Assembly: GCF_014205135.1 (NCBI RefSeq)
Contig: NZ_JACHMY010000001.1
Coordinates: 7,254,001 to 7,318,000, forward strand
Source of the DNA: Kribbella italica
GTDB taxonomy: Bacteria; Actinomycetota; Actinomycetes; Propionibacteriales; Kribbellaceae
Length of the DNA stretch: 64,000 nucleotides
Direction: 5' to 3'
Below, in pieces: positions 17,332 through 26,164 of this stretch. A program made the translations under genes and the position numbers. The notes beneath the pieces are model-generated. The model was given only the letters and a program-made list of their open reading frames with translations. It was not told the origin of the DNA and did not search any database. Every line of letters begins with the position of its first letter. The first letter of the stretch is position 1.

Positions 17332-18467
17332 TGCGTCTCACCGGGCGCGGTGTTGCCGTGCTGATTTCCTCCTTGCTGGCCTACGGCTTGGGAGAGCTGG
17401 CCGGCTACACGTTCTTCCGGGCCCTCGGTGGCATCGGCATCGGAGCGTTGCTGGCGGCAACCATTCTCACCGTCCGCCGCCCGCAGGTGTCCGTGCACCG
17501 CGATCTCTCGCCCGACCGGGTCGAGCGCGGCCGCCCCGCGCTCGCCACGCTCCGAGTCCGCAACGCCGGCCCCCGTTGGCAGCCCTCCTTCGCGGCCCAC
17601 GACTCGGCCGGGCCGGAGCGTCGCCAGGTGCCGATCCGGCGCCTCGGCCCGGACAGCGAGGCGACGTACCGGTACGAGTTGCCGACCTCGCGGCGTGGGC
17701 GGATCCAGGTCGGTCCGTTGACCCTGGAACGCAGCGACCCGCTCGGCCTGGCCCGGAACCGCACGGCGACCGGCGAGACCGCTGTGCTCTGGGTGCACCC
17801 GAAGCGCCACCCGACCCGGACCGTGGTCGCCGGCCGTCCGCGGCACCACCACATCGGCCGCACGGCCGACGACTCGCTGCGTGGCTCCGCGGACCTGCGC
17901 GACGTCCGCCCGTACGTCGTCGGCGACGAGGTCCGGCACCTGCACTGGAAGGCCAGCGCGCGGACCGGTCAGCTGATGGTCCGCGACTACGTCGACCCGG
18001 ATCAGCCCCGGCTGACCGTGCTGCTCGACACCCGCACCGAACCTTTGCCCGAGGCAACGTTCGAGGAGGCGGTCGAGGTAGCCGCGTCGATCCTGTTCGC
18101 GGCCTCGATGGCCGGCCACCGCTGCCGGCTGCTGACCTCGGCAGGCACCGACCTGGCCGCACCTGGTGGGGCACTGGCCTCCCGGCAGTTCCTGGACGAG
18201 CTGTGCATGGTCCAGCAGAGCGACGAGCGCGCGGGGCTTCTGCCGCGTGCTCTGACGACAGGAGCGTCGAGCGGCGGAGCAATCGTCGTGGTGACCGGCG
18301 CCCACGGTACGGCGAGCGACCTGGCGCCGCTGCTGGTCCGCTACGGCTCGGTGACCGTGCTGGGCCTCGGCCCGGCGCACGGCGTCGCCCCGATCCACGG
18401 TGCCCGAGTGATCCTCGCAGCCGACGCGGCTGAGGCGCTGACGCAGTGGAGCGGGGTGATCGGGTGA
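17328..18467 (+). CDS. DUF58 domain membrane protein
   Basis: A 379-aa protein with two N-terminal membrane helices (residues about 8-45) and a cytosolic DUF58/VWA-like domain. The hallmark motif is DVRPYVVGDEVRHLHWKASA followed by RTGQLMVRDY, with a MIDAS-like LTVLLDTRTE. DUF58 proteins accompany MoxR ATPases, as here. Two adjacent ATGs (17328, 17331) are both possible; the first gives an ATGA overlap with the upstream stop. The stop overlaps the next gene by 4 nt (GTGA). The partnership with the MoxR protein encoded at 14077 is inferred from neighbourhood and family habit. Confidence 0.92.
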   Translation: MMRLTGRGVAVLISSLLAYGLGELAGYTFFRALGGIGIGALLAATILTVRRPQVSVHRDLSPDRVERGRPALATLRVRNAGPRWQPSFAAHDSAGPERRQVPIRRLGPDSEATYRYELPTSRRGRIQVGPLTLERSDPLGLARNRTATGETAVLWVHPKRHPTRTVVAGRPRHHHIGRTADDSLRGSADLRDVRPYVVGDEVRHLHWKASARTGQLMVRDYVDPDQPRLTVLLDTRTEPLPEATFEEAVEVAASILFAASMAGHRCRLLTSAGTDLAAPGGALASRQFLDELCMVQQSDERAGLLPRALTTGASSGGAIVVVTGAHGTASDLAPLLVRYGSVTVLGLGPAHGVAPIHGARVILAADAAEALTQWSGVIG

Positions 18468-20626
18468 GCACCCGCCGCCGGACGGCTGCTGCGCTGGCAG
18501 CGGTCGCCGTCGGAGGCCTCTGCTTCGGCCCAGTCTTCGGACTGAGGTCGCTGCTGCTGCCTGTTCTCGTGGTCTGCTTGGCCGTCTACGCAGTGACCGA
18601 GCTGTGCCGCTATCGGCCGACTCTGCTGACCTGGCGACCCCTGCTGGTCGTCGTAGCCGGTCTGCTCGCCACCATCGAGACAGTGCTCCGCAGTACGACG
18701 CTCGCAGGGCTGCCGACCGCAGAGACCATCCGCGCACTCGGCCGTGGGCTCACCGCGTGGCAGCTCACCCTCGAGTCGACCTGGCCCGCCCGGCCCGACC
18801 CTGACCTCGTGGTGTTCGTCCCGCTGCTCGTCCTGCTCGCCGCACTGCTCGTCGTCGAACTGCTTGACCGTACGCCGCCGCTGGTCGGCGTGCTGCCTGG
18901 TGTGGCGGTGGCCGGCATCGCCCAGGCCTACATCGCGCTGAGCGGATTCACCGCCGTACTTGTCGCTCTGGCCTTCGGCGTCGTGATCGCCGCGCTGCTG
19001 GTTCCGGATTCCTCGCGCAAACCCCGGCGTTCCCTGACGCCGCTGATCGCCGGCGCAGTTGTGACGGTGGTCGCCGTAGTCGGTGCACTGGCCGTCGGCG
19101 CTGCCGACCCGTTGGAGCGAACGCCGTACACGCTGCAGCAGGCCCAGAGCGTTGCTGCCCCCGCGACGCGGCAGGCCAGCCCGCTGGACGAGTTGGCCGG
19201 GCGACTCGACCGGCGGAGCAAGGACACCGTCGTGTTCCGCTACCGGGCGCCGAGCCCGGTCGGGCGGTGGCGTCAGGTAGCACTGGACAACTTCGACGGC
19301 GCCAACTGGACCACTGACCACCCGATCCTCCGGCTGGGCTCTGAGCTGACGCCCGGACCCGAGGTGCGGGTGCAGGTGGAGCCGCAGCGGGCCGAGGTCG
19401 AGGTGAAGGAACTGCGTGGGCCCTGGCTGCCCGGCCAGCTGCTGCCGTCGTCCGTCCGCGGCGCGAGCGAGCCGCAGATCGAGCCGATCGGCGGCACGCT
19501 GCTGACCGGCGAGGTGCCGGACCGCTACGAGCTGACCTGGTCGAAGCCGAAGGTCGACGCCAAGCTCCTGCTGGCCTCGGGCATCGACGCCGACGCCCCT
19601 GGTGGCCTGGGCGACCTCGGCGCCGTGCCGAACGAGGTGGCGGCCCTGGCCACCGATGCACTGGCCGGGCGGCGAGCGACGTTCGCGACGGCGCTCGCGC
19701 TGGAGAGCTACATGCGCAAGCGGTACAAGCTCGCGTCGACCGATCCGCTGCCGACCGGGCACAGCTGGCCGCAGCTGCGCCGGTTCCTGCTCGACGACGA
19801 GCCGGGGACCAGCGAGCAGTTCGCCGCCGGGTACGTCGCGCTGGCCCGCGCGAACGGCATCCCGGCCCGGCTGGTGGTCGGCTTCCGCGCTCCCACGACG
19901 GCCGACGCGGACGGCTGGTACACGGTGCGCAACGGCGACGCGCTGGCCTGGCCCGAGGTGGCCGTGGACGGCGTCGGCTGGTGGCCGCTGGACCCGTCCG
20001 GCCAGGCTGCGGCCGGCAAGTCCGTCGTACCGGGGAGCGACACCGACGTGACGGACCAGGCGCGCCGCGAGGTGCCGCCGGTCAACGAGATCCAGGACCC
20101 GGAAGTCGCGCCGCCCAGTGAGTCGTCCCGGGACAACGACGGCTGGGACCGGCCCGACGTACCGGTGCTCGGCATCTTCGTCGTGTCCGTTGCGCTGCTG
20201 CTGCTCTGGTTGCTCGGCGTACCGCTGCTAAAGACCCTGCGAGCAGTACGGCGCAAGCGGCGGCCGGGCAACGCTGCCGTGGTCGGGGCGTGGGCGGAGG
20301 CTCGTGACCGGCTAAGGGCGCACGGCGTGGCGGTGACATCGGGCATGACCGTGCGAGACCTGGCCCTGGCGGCTGGAGACGTCACCGACGAGCGCGCCTC
20401 GGCCGGACTGGCCGTCGTCGCGAACAGCGTCGACCGGGCGCTGTGGTCCGGCGGTCAGGCCGGTCCGGAAGTCAGCCGGGAGGCCTGGGCCGGCGTACGG
20501 GAAGTACGGCGTGGGCTGCGCACCCGGCCGTTGGCGGACAGGCTGCAGGCAGCGCTGGAGCTCCGGAGTCTGTGGAGGCTCAGCGGCGGCGACAGGTTGC
20601 GCCGCGCAGTGGCTGCGGATCGCTGA
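18464..20626 (+). CDS. DUF3488/transglutaminase-like membrane protein with replaced catalytic residues
   Basis: A 720-aa protein. The N-terminal half has about six to seven membrane helices, followed by an extracytoplasmic transglutaminase-like domain (about 380-520), a Pro/acidic linker, one further helix (VPVLGIFVVSVALLLLWLLG) and a cytosolic tail. The fold signature is clear (EQFAAGYVALARANGIPARL and AWPEVAVDGVGWWPLDPSG). However, the catalytic Cys position is S450 (GTSEQFA), the His position is L494 (DALAWPEV) and only the Asp (D510) remains, so it is probably not an active transglutaminase. GTG 18464 overlaps DUF58 by 4 nt; an upstream start at 18446 is less likely. The 3' end overlaps the convergent kinase-like gene by 47 nt. 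Confidence 0.88.
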   Translation: MSTRRRTAAALAAVAVGGLCFGPVFGLRSLLLPVLVVCLAVYAVTELCRYRPTLLTWRPLLVVVAGLLATIETVLRSTTLAGLPTAETIRALGRGLTAWQLTLESTWPARPDPDLVVFVPLLVLLAALLVVELLDRTPPLVGVLPGVAVAGIAQAYIALSGFTAVLVALAFGVVIAALLVPDSSRKPRRSLTPLIAGAVVTVVAVVGALAVGAADPLERTPYTLQQAQSVAAPATRQASPLDELAGRLDRRSKDTVVFRYRAPSPVGRWRQVALDNFDGANWTTDHPILRLGSELTPGPEVRVQVEPQRAEVEVKELRGPWLPGQLLPSSVRGASEPQIEPIGGTLLTGEVPDRYELTWSKPKVDAKLLLASGIDADAPGGLGDLGAVPNEVAALATDALAGRRATFATALALESYMRKRYKLASTDPLPTGHSWPQLRRFLLDDEPGTSEQFAAGYVALARANGIPARLVVGFRAPTTADADGWYTVRNGDALAWPEVAVDGVGWWPLDPSGQAAAGKSVVPGSDTDVTDQARREVPPVNEIQDPEVAPPSESSRDNDGWDRPDVPVLGIFVVSVALLLLWLLGVPLLKTLRAVRRKRRPGNAAVVGAWAEARDRLRAHGVAVTSGMTVRDLALAAGDVTDERASAGLAVVANSVDRALWSGGQAGPEVSREAWAGVREVRRGLRTRPLADRLQAALELRSLWRLSGGDRLRRAVAADR

Positions 20627-21941
20627 TGTAGATCGCCGTACCGTCGGTGCCCTGGACCTCGAAGCAGTACATCAGGCCAGGGCTCACCCGGACGGTCATC
20701 GACGTGCCGGTGCCGCGGTAGGTGGTCTGGGCGTCGTTGCCACCCTGCTCGGCGATGTTCAGCGCGTAGGTGAGTGGCTTGGAGCTGGTCCACTCGAGCT
20801 GGACCGAGGTGCCGTTGTCCTTGGGTGGTTTGAGCTCGAGCCGGACCGCGGGAGTCATCGACGGCGTCGCCGCCGGCCCTGACGACGGTCGGGTCACCAC
20901 CGGACGCGGCGTGCTCTGCGGAGCGTCCTTCGGCAGCAGCATGACCACCAGTACGGCGGCCAGCGACGCCGCGACACCCGCACCGATCAGCAACCCCTTG
21001 GAGGGCCGCCAGCCCTTCTCCCGTCGGGGTTTCGGCGGCCTGGCCAGCGCCACAGTCGCGACCTGCGGGGTCTGCGCCACACGTGCGGAGGCCAGCTCGT
21101 CGCGGAAGTCGTCGAAGTCCAGGTCGTCGTCCCCGGTCTCCTGCGGGGTCAGCAGCAGCGCCTCGAACTCGTGGACCGCCTCCGCCGCGGTCGGCCGATC
21201 GTCCGGCTCCTTGGCCATCATCCGGCTCAGCAGCGTGGTCAGCCCGGCCGGCACATCGCGGCCCGACACAGCAGGGACCGGCTCGCCCAGTACCCGCAGG
21301 ACGACGTCGTCCGGTGTCTCACCCGGACGGGTCGGGAAGGGCGAGTGCCCGGCCAGCGCGAGGTAGAGCGTTGCACCCAGCCCGTACACGTCCGCCTGCT
21401 CGGACAGCTCGCCGTCCCGCAGCACCTCAGGTGCTGTGTACGCCGCGTCGCCCGTCAGGTCGCGCGGGAACCGCAGCCGCAGGTCCAGCCCGAAGTCGCT
21501 CAGCGCGGGCTGCCCACTGGCCCGCTCCAGCACGTTGCTCGGCGTCACGCCGCCGTGCACCAGCCCGATGTCGTGCGCCTCGGCCAGCACCGACGCGAGG
21601 ATCTGGCCCAGGACGACGACGTCGCCGATCGGCAGCGGCCCAGCGGCGACCAGCTCCCGCAGGCCCTGCGGGCAGAACTCCATCCGCAGCCCGGTCCGCC
21701 CGTCCGGCAGCTCGTCGAGGCCCTGCACCAGCACGATCGACCGCGACGACCGCAGGCCGGCAAGCTTCGCCTGCTCGACCTCGACGCCGTTGTAGGTCCG
21801 CCGGTCGAGCGGCTGCGGGTAGACCTTCAGCACCATCGTGCGGCCACCGGCGACGGCCGGGGCGAGCAGGAAGACGCCGGCCACCGGACCGTTCGCCCGT
21901 GGCACCAGCGCTTCCAGCGGGATCTCGGCCATCGCTGTCAT
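20580..21941 (-). CDS. Transmembrane protein kinase-like protein, predicted pseudokinase
   Basis: A 453-aa protein. A Hanks-type kinase fold spans residues 5-265. The Lys of the VAIK motif (K39, MVLKVYP) and DFG (149-151) are present, but the catalytic loop reads H129-G-G-V-T-P-S-N, lacking both the catalytic Asp and the Lys of HRDLKPSN. A single membrane helix at about 316-337 is followed by a short linker and a C-terminal FN3-like domain (366-449). ATG 21941 is preferred because GAGGTAGG lies just upstream; a start at 21974 would overlap the previous gene by 20 nt. It lies between the FN3/MoxR operon and the ESX core. It may act as an ATP-binding scaffold or sensor rather than an enzyme. 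Confidence 0.85.
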   Translation of the reverse strand: MTAMAEIPLEALVPRANGPVAGVFLLAPAVAGGRTMVLKVYPQPLDRRTYNGVEVEQAKLAGLRSSRSIVLVQGLDELPDGRTGLRMEFCPQGLRELVAAGPLPIGDVVVLGQILASVLAEAHDIGLVHGGVTPSNVLERASGQPALSDFGLDLRLRFPRDLTGDAAYTAPEVLRDGELSEQADVYGLGATLYLALAGHSPFPTRPGETPDDVVLRVLGEPVPAVSGRDVPAGLTTLLSRMMAKEPDDRPTAAEAVHEFEALLLTPQETGDDDLDFDDFRDELASARVAQTPQVATVALARPPKPRREKGWRPSKGLLIGAGVAASLAAVLVVMLLPKDAPQSTPRPVVTRPSSGPAATPSMTPAVRLELKPPKDNGTSVQLEWTSSKPLTYALNIAEQGGNDAQTTYRGTGTSMTVRVSPGLMYCFEVQGTDGTAIYISDPQPLRGATCRRR

Positions 21942-21954
21942 CCTCGCACCTACC

Positions 21955-22518
21955 TCAGGTCGCCGCAGCGACATCCAGGTAGGCGCAGCCGTTCGCGATC
22001 AGGTACCGCAGGTCTCCGAGGACGTCGACCGGCCGCCCGGGGACCGCTGCCCGCAGCTCATAGACATCCCAGAGGGTCGGCGCGATCGATCCCCACTGCC
22101 ACAGCTCGTAGCTCCCGGCGTCCAGCACGGCCGCGGTACCCAGCCCGGGCAGACCGACGGCGAACTCGTCCAGCCGCTCCGGGCTGTTGCCCAGACCGAC
22201 GAACATGATCCCCATCCGGTGGCCTCGCGCGAACTGCTCGCCGTCGTCCAGGCTCGCTACCAGTCCCAGACCGGCCAGCTGCTGGAGGTGGCCCGCCGCG
22301 CCGGCGATCCCGGCCTGCTCCGCCTGGCCCAGCACGTCGGCCTCGGTCCACTTGTCCTTGCCGGTCTCCCGCAGACCGTGGGCGAGCACCCACGTACCGA
22401 ACGCGTCCTCCTCCAGCCGGTGCTGCTGCCAGCCGATCCGGACCGAGTGCTGCGGTGGTCCGTCCGCGGCCGCGCGCAGTCCGGTGTAGTGGCCGACCGG
22501 GAAGATCGTCGTACTCAT
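21955..22518 (-). CDS. Unknown protein, paralogue of the upstream gene
   Basis: A 187-aa soluble protein starting at ATG 22518, which overlaps the upstream stop by 1 nt (TGATG). I do not recognise a domain. It aligns with the upstream product along its length: an N-terminal PVGH.TG element, WVLAHGL versus WLLAHGT, a wHTH-like middle ending LVASLDDG versus LLAEVDPE, and LWQWGSIAPTLWDVYE versus VWAWAHLTPHLWIACQ. The last shared element is near the C-terminus (CAYLDVA versus AAYLDRR). A winged-helix-type fold is possible in the middle. It is probably co-transcribed with the pseudokinase downstream and lies beside eccD, so it may belong to the secretion system. Confidence 0.75.
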   Translation of the reverse strand: MSTTIFPVGHYTGLRAAADGPPQHSVRIGWQQHRLEEDAFGTWVLAHGLRETGKDKWTEADVLGQAEQAGIAGAAGHLQQLAGLGLVASLDDGEQFARGHRMGIMFVGLGNSPERLDEFAVGLPGLGTAAVLDAGSYELWQWGSIAPTLWDVYELRAAVPGRPVDVLGDLRYLIANGCAYLDVAAAT

Positions 22519-23132
22519 CAGGCCAGGCCTCTCCGGTCGAGGTACGCCGCGCGAACGCACAGCAGTCCGTGCACCGACCGGAGGATCCCGGTGAGCACCT
22601 CGCGGGCCTCGGTCTCGTCCGAGGCGGTCACGCCGACCCGGCGGGCCACCTCGGCCGCGTCCTGGCAGGCGATCCACAGGTGCGGTGTCAGGTGCGCCCA
22701 CGCCCACACGTCGTACACGGCACCGGACACCTGGGCGATCGGCTGCCCGAGCAGGCCGATGGTCTGCAGGCTGCTCTGCTCCTGGTCCGGACCGAGTCCC
22801 ATCAGCAGCGGTACCAGTTGGTGCCGCTGGGCGAAGTCGACGGCAGGCCCGGCCTCGGGGTCCACCTCGGCGAGCAGGCCGACCGAGACCAGCTGATCGG
22901 TGACCGCGGTCGCGTCGGCAGCGCTCAGCTCCAGCCGCTCGGCGGCGGCGGCGACCGACGAGCGGGTCGGGCGGTCCTCGTCACCGGTGCCGTGGGCCAG
23001 CAGCCAGACGACGTACTCGGGATCGGACAGCTCGACCACGGTCGTCCCCGCACGGATCTGCTGGCGCCGGCCGCCCTCGGCGTCGTGGAGCACACCTACG
23101 TCGTGCCCGACGGGCATCAGCAACGGCTCCAC
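22518..23132 (-). CDS. Unknown protein, paralogue of the downstream gene
   Basis: A 204-aa soluble protein of unknown function, homologous to the next gene. GTG 23132 is preceded by a good ribosome site (GGAGGAGG, 6-7 nt away). The shared features are PVGHDVGVL, VWLLAHGT, a helical segment with VTDQLVSVGLLAEVD, LLMGLG, VYDVWAWAHLTPHLW and a final RAAYLDRRG. It is divergent from eccD across a 154-nt control region. No membrane segment, signal peptide or cysteine motif is present. A duplicated regulator-like or adaptor-like family tied to ESX loci is a reasonable guess, no more. Confidence 0.75.
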   Translation of the reverse strand: MEPLLMPVGHDVGVLHDAEGGRRQQIRAGTTVVELSDPEYVVWLLAHGTGDEDRPTRSSVAAAAERLELSAADATAVTDQLVSVGLLAEVDPEAGPAVDFAQRHQLVPLLMGLGPDQEQSSLQTIGLLGQPIAQVSGAVYDVWAWAHLTPHLWIACQDAAEVARRVGVTASDETEAREVLTGILRSVHGLLCVRAAYLDRRGLA

Positions 23133-23286
23133 GGGCGTCCTCCTCCGGCATCGGCTGGTTCGACTGACCGTAGCCAGCCGGGCCCGCTGCCCGGAGGGAG
23201 TGGCCGCAAGAGGTCAGCAGCGCCCGCCGCGGCCGCCGTACGCCGACAGTGTGCAGTGGAAGCGAAGCGGACCACGGAAGGTTGCC

Positions 23287-24669
23287 ATGAACATCACCGG
23301 ACTTCTCCGCATCACCATCGCCACCCCGCAACGCCGGCTCGATCTCGCGCTGCCCGAGCAGTCGTCGGTGGCCGAGGTGCTGCCCGGTGTCCTGTCCAAG
23401 GCCGGCGAGCACCTCGCCGACGAAGGGGCGCCAGGAGGCGGCTGGGTGCTGCGCCGCGCCGACGGCACCGAGCTCACCCTCGGCCGCAGCCTCGGTTCGC
23501 ACCGGATCCGTGACGGCGAGATCCTGCACCTGGTGCCCCGCCGGCTGGAGTGGCCGGAGCTCGAGTACGACGACCTGGTCGACGCGGTCGCCTCCGGCTC
23601 CGGCCGGCTCGGCGCCGTCTGGTCGCCCTGGCACACGAGGATCGCCGGGCTGGTCTGCGCGGCGACCGCACTGCTGATCGTCATGGTGGCGATCCTGCGG
23701 CTCGGGTCACCCTGGCAGGAGCCGGCGGGCTGGTTGCTGATCACCGCCCTGCTGGTCGTCGGCGGTGCCGTCGTCCTGGCCCGGGTGGTCGGCGATTCCG
23801 GAGCCGGCGCGATGGTCGGCGGCATCGGACTGCCCTGCGCGGCAGTGGGTGGGGCGCTGCTGCTGGCCGGCGCGGCCGGTTGGCCGGCGATCGGAGCCCC
23901 GCAGCTGCTGGCCGGCAGCGCCACGTTGATGCTCGCGGGTGCGGCCTGCTACCTCGGCGTCGTGGACGGCGCGGTGCTGTTCGTCGGTGCCGTCAGTGTC
24001 GGCGTACTGGGAGTACTCGGCGGGTGGATAGGCACCTCCGACAGCCTGGACGGTCCTGACGTCGCCGCCATCGTGGGAGCCGCACTGCTGGGGTTCTCTC
24101 CGTTGCTCGGGTCGCTCGCACTACGGCTCGGCCGGCTGCCGATGCCCATCCTGCCGCGCACCACCGCGGATCTGGTGCGCGACGACCCGCTGCCGCCGCG
24201 CAAGCAGGTGTACGGCGCGGTGGTCCGGGCCGACGGCCTGCTGACCGGAATGCTGGTCGGCCTGATGGTCGTGCTGTCGATCTGCGAAGTGCTGCTGGTG
24301 ATGGCCGACACCCGGTCCGCGACGATCCTCGCCTGCCTGCTCAGCGCCGGGGCGTTCCTGCGGACCCGGCTGTACCCGGTCGTGAAACAACGGCTGCTGT
24401 TGCTGGTCCCGGGCGTGATCGGCGCGGCCGGCCTGATCCTGGGCCCATTGACCCGCCGCCTCACCGACCCGGTCGCCGTGATCATGCCCGCCGTCCTGGT
24501 GATGGCGGTGCTGGCGATCTTCTTCGGACTGCGCTACAGCAACCACCGGCCGAGCCCGTACCTGAGCCGCTACGCGGAGATCGCCGAGCTCCTGGTGATC
24601 CTGGCGCTCGTCCCGGTCGCCGCGGCGGTGCTCGGCCTGTACGGCGTGGTCCGGGGCTGGGGAGGCTGA
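23287..24669 (+). CDS. eccD: Type VII secretion integral membrane protein EccD
   Basis: A 460-aa protein. Residues 1-85 are the ubiquitin-like (YukD/EccD) domain (LLRITIATPQRRLDLALPE, GEILHLVP), followed by about eleven membrane helices from residue 115 to the end, as in EccD channel subunits. ATG 23287 is chosen because GGAAGG lies 5-6 nt upstream and the protein then begins at the ubiquitin-like fold; the frame is open further upstream but antisense to the divergent gene. One base separates its stop from the eccB start, so the two are co-translated. EccD is the central multi-spanning component of the ESX inner-membrane complex. Confidence 0.92.
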   Translation: MNITGLLRITIATPQRRLDLALPEQSSVAEVLPGVLSKAGEHLADEGAPGGGWVLRRADGTELTLGRSLGSHRIRDGEILHLVPRRLEWPELEYDDLVDAVASGSGRLGAVWSPWHTRIAGLVCAATALLIVMVAILRLGSPWQEPAGWLLITALLVVGGAVVLARVVGDSGAGAMVGGIGLPCAAVGGALLLAGAAGWPAIGAPQLLAGSATLMLAGAACYLGVVDGAVLFVGAVSVGVLGVLGGWIGTSDSLDGPDVAAIVGAALLGFSPLLGSLALRLGRLPMPILPRTTADLVRDDPLPPRKQVYGAVVRADGLLTGMLVGLMVVLSICEVLLVMADTRSATILACLLSAGAFLRTRLYPVVKQRLLLLVPGVIGAAGLILGPLTRRLTDPVAVIMPAVLVMAVLAIFFGLRYSNHRPSPYLSRYAEIAELLVILALVPVAAAVLGLYGVVRGWGG

Positions 24670-24670
24670 G

Positions 24671-26095
24671 ATGGCGACCAGGAAGGACCAGCTCCAGTCC
24701 CACCAGTTCTCCGTCCAGCGGATGGTGTCGGCCCTGGTCACCCGGGAGACCGACCCCGAGCAGCCGCCGTTCAAGCGGCCGCTCGCCGCGGCCTTCGGCA
24801 GTGCCGCGATCCTGGTCCTCGCGCTGGTGGTGGCCGGGGTCTACGGCATGGTGTCGCCCGGTGGCAGCAAGGCCTACGCCAAGGGCGACGTGGTCGTCGT
24901 GGAGAAGGAGACCGGGACCCGGTTCGTCTACGTCGACGGTCATCTGCATCCCGTCACCAACTACACCTCCGCTTTGCTTGCCCTAGGCAAGTACGGCGAG
25001 GTCCGCCGGGTCTCCCGCCGCTCGCTGGCCAAGGCTCCCCGGGGTCCGCTGATCGGGATCGAGGACGCTCCGGACGCGCTGCCGGACCGCAAGCGGCTGC
25101 TCACCGGGGGCTGGACGCTGTGCTCCGAGCCGGCCCTGGACCCCAGCGGCGCGGCGACCAGCGAGTCGGTGCTGATGATCGGGTCCCGGCCCGCACGGGA
25201 CCAGGCGATGCTGGACACCGCGATGCTGGTGGAGGTGATGGAGACCCGCGACCAGTACCTGATCTGGAAGGGCTACCGGCACCGGATCCAGAAGTCCGAC
25301 ACCACCACGGTCGGCCTGGCGCTCGGTTCGGAGCCGTGGGCCCGCGTCGGGTCCGCCTTCGTCGCCGGCCTGCCGGACGGGGAACCGATCGCGCCGATCG
25401 CGATCCCGGGCACCGGGCAGGCGTCGTACGCGGTCCAGGAACGCGGTGGGACCCGGATCGGCCAACTGTTCGTGGTGACGACGGCCAGCGGTGCCAAGCA
25501 GCACTACGTGGCGCTGAAGGACAAACTCCGGCCGATCACCGCGCTGCAGTACGACATCCAGCGCGCCTACCGGCCGGTCACCGCGGCGTACGGCGGCAAG
25601 GCGCCGAGCGCCATCGCGATCGGCCTGCTCTCGCTGAGCCGCGCCGAGTCGCCGTCCACCCGCGCCGACGCGGGACAAGCGCCCCGGTCCCGGCCCGAAT
25701 TCGTTGCCCCACGCAACGGACAGGGAACGGTCTGCGCCACCTACCAGCCCGGCGAGATGGTTCCGGCCGTGTCGATCGACGCCGCGATGCCGGCCCGCGA
25801 CGCCGCCGCCGTGACCGTCAAGCGCGGCAAACTCGGGACCGCACTGGCCGATCGCATCCTGGTCGAGCCCGGCGCGGCCGCGGTCGTCGAGGCCATGCCC
25901 TCGGACCAGGCGCGGACCGGCACGGTCTCGGTCGTCACCGACCTGGGCCGCGCCTATCCGCTGGCCGATCCCGCCCTGCTCGAGGCCTTGGGCTACCAGG
26001 ACGTCGTACCGATCCGCATTCCGGCCCAGCTGGTCGCCCGCATCCCCCAAGGCAGCGGCCTCGACCCGGCCGCCGCCATCCAGCCGGTCGCCTGA
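24671..26095 (+). CDS. eccB: Type VII secretion protein EccB
   Basis: A 474-aa protein with the canonical EccB start (ATRKDQLQSHQFSVQRMVSA), one membrane helix at about 40-62 (AAAFGSAAILVLALVVAGVY) and a large extracytoplasmic region. That region has the repeat-type R domains and a Cys pair (C in TLCSEPALD and in GTVCATYQPGE), plus the conserved YVDG.LHPV.N stretch. EccB forms the periplasmic-side part of the ESX core complex. It is followed by a strong bidirectional terminator. Confidence 0.95.
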   Translation: MATRKDQLQSHQFSVQRMVSALVTRETDPEQPPFKRPLAAAFGSAAILVLALVVAGVYGMVSPGGSKAYAKGDVVVVEKETGTRFVYVDGHLHPVTNYTSALLALGKYGEVRRVSRRSLAKAPRGPLIGIEDAPDALPDRKRLLTGGWTLCSEPALDPSGAATSESVLMIGSRPARDQAMLDTAMLVEVMETRDQYLIWKGYRHRIQKSDTTTVGLALGSEPWARVGSAFVAGLPDGEPIAPIAIPGTGQASYAVQERGGTRIGQLFVVTTASGAKQHYVALKDKLRPITALQYDIQRAYRPVTAAYGGKAPSAIAIGLLSLSRAESPSTRADAGQAPRSRPEFVAPRNGQGTVCATYQPGEMVPAVSIDAAMPARDAAAVTVKRGKLGTALADRILVEPGAAAVVEAMPSDQARTGTVSVVTDLGRAYPLADPALLEALGYQDVVPIRIPAQLVARIPQGSGLDPAAAIQPVA

Positions 26096-26107
26096 CCCGC
26101 AGAACGA

Positions 26108-26143
26108 AACCGGCCCGGACATCTGATGATGTCCGGGCCGGTT
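26108..26143. terminator. Strong bidirectional terminator after eccB
   Basis: A perfect 16-bp stem (AACCGGCCCGGACATC at 26108-26123, GATGTCCGGGCCGGTT at 26128-26143) with a TGAT loop, followed by a short T-rich stretch. It lies 12 nt after the eccB stop and 21 nt beyond the stop of the convergent PPE-like gene, so it can serve both. Confidence 0.85.
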
Positions 26144-26164
26144 GTTCGTGCTCCTGGGACCGGC

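Noticed and set aside
21955..23132. Paired unknown genes as EspG-type chaperones
   Set aside because: Length (about 190-200 aa) and motifs do not match EspG; kept as unknown.
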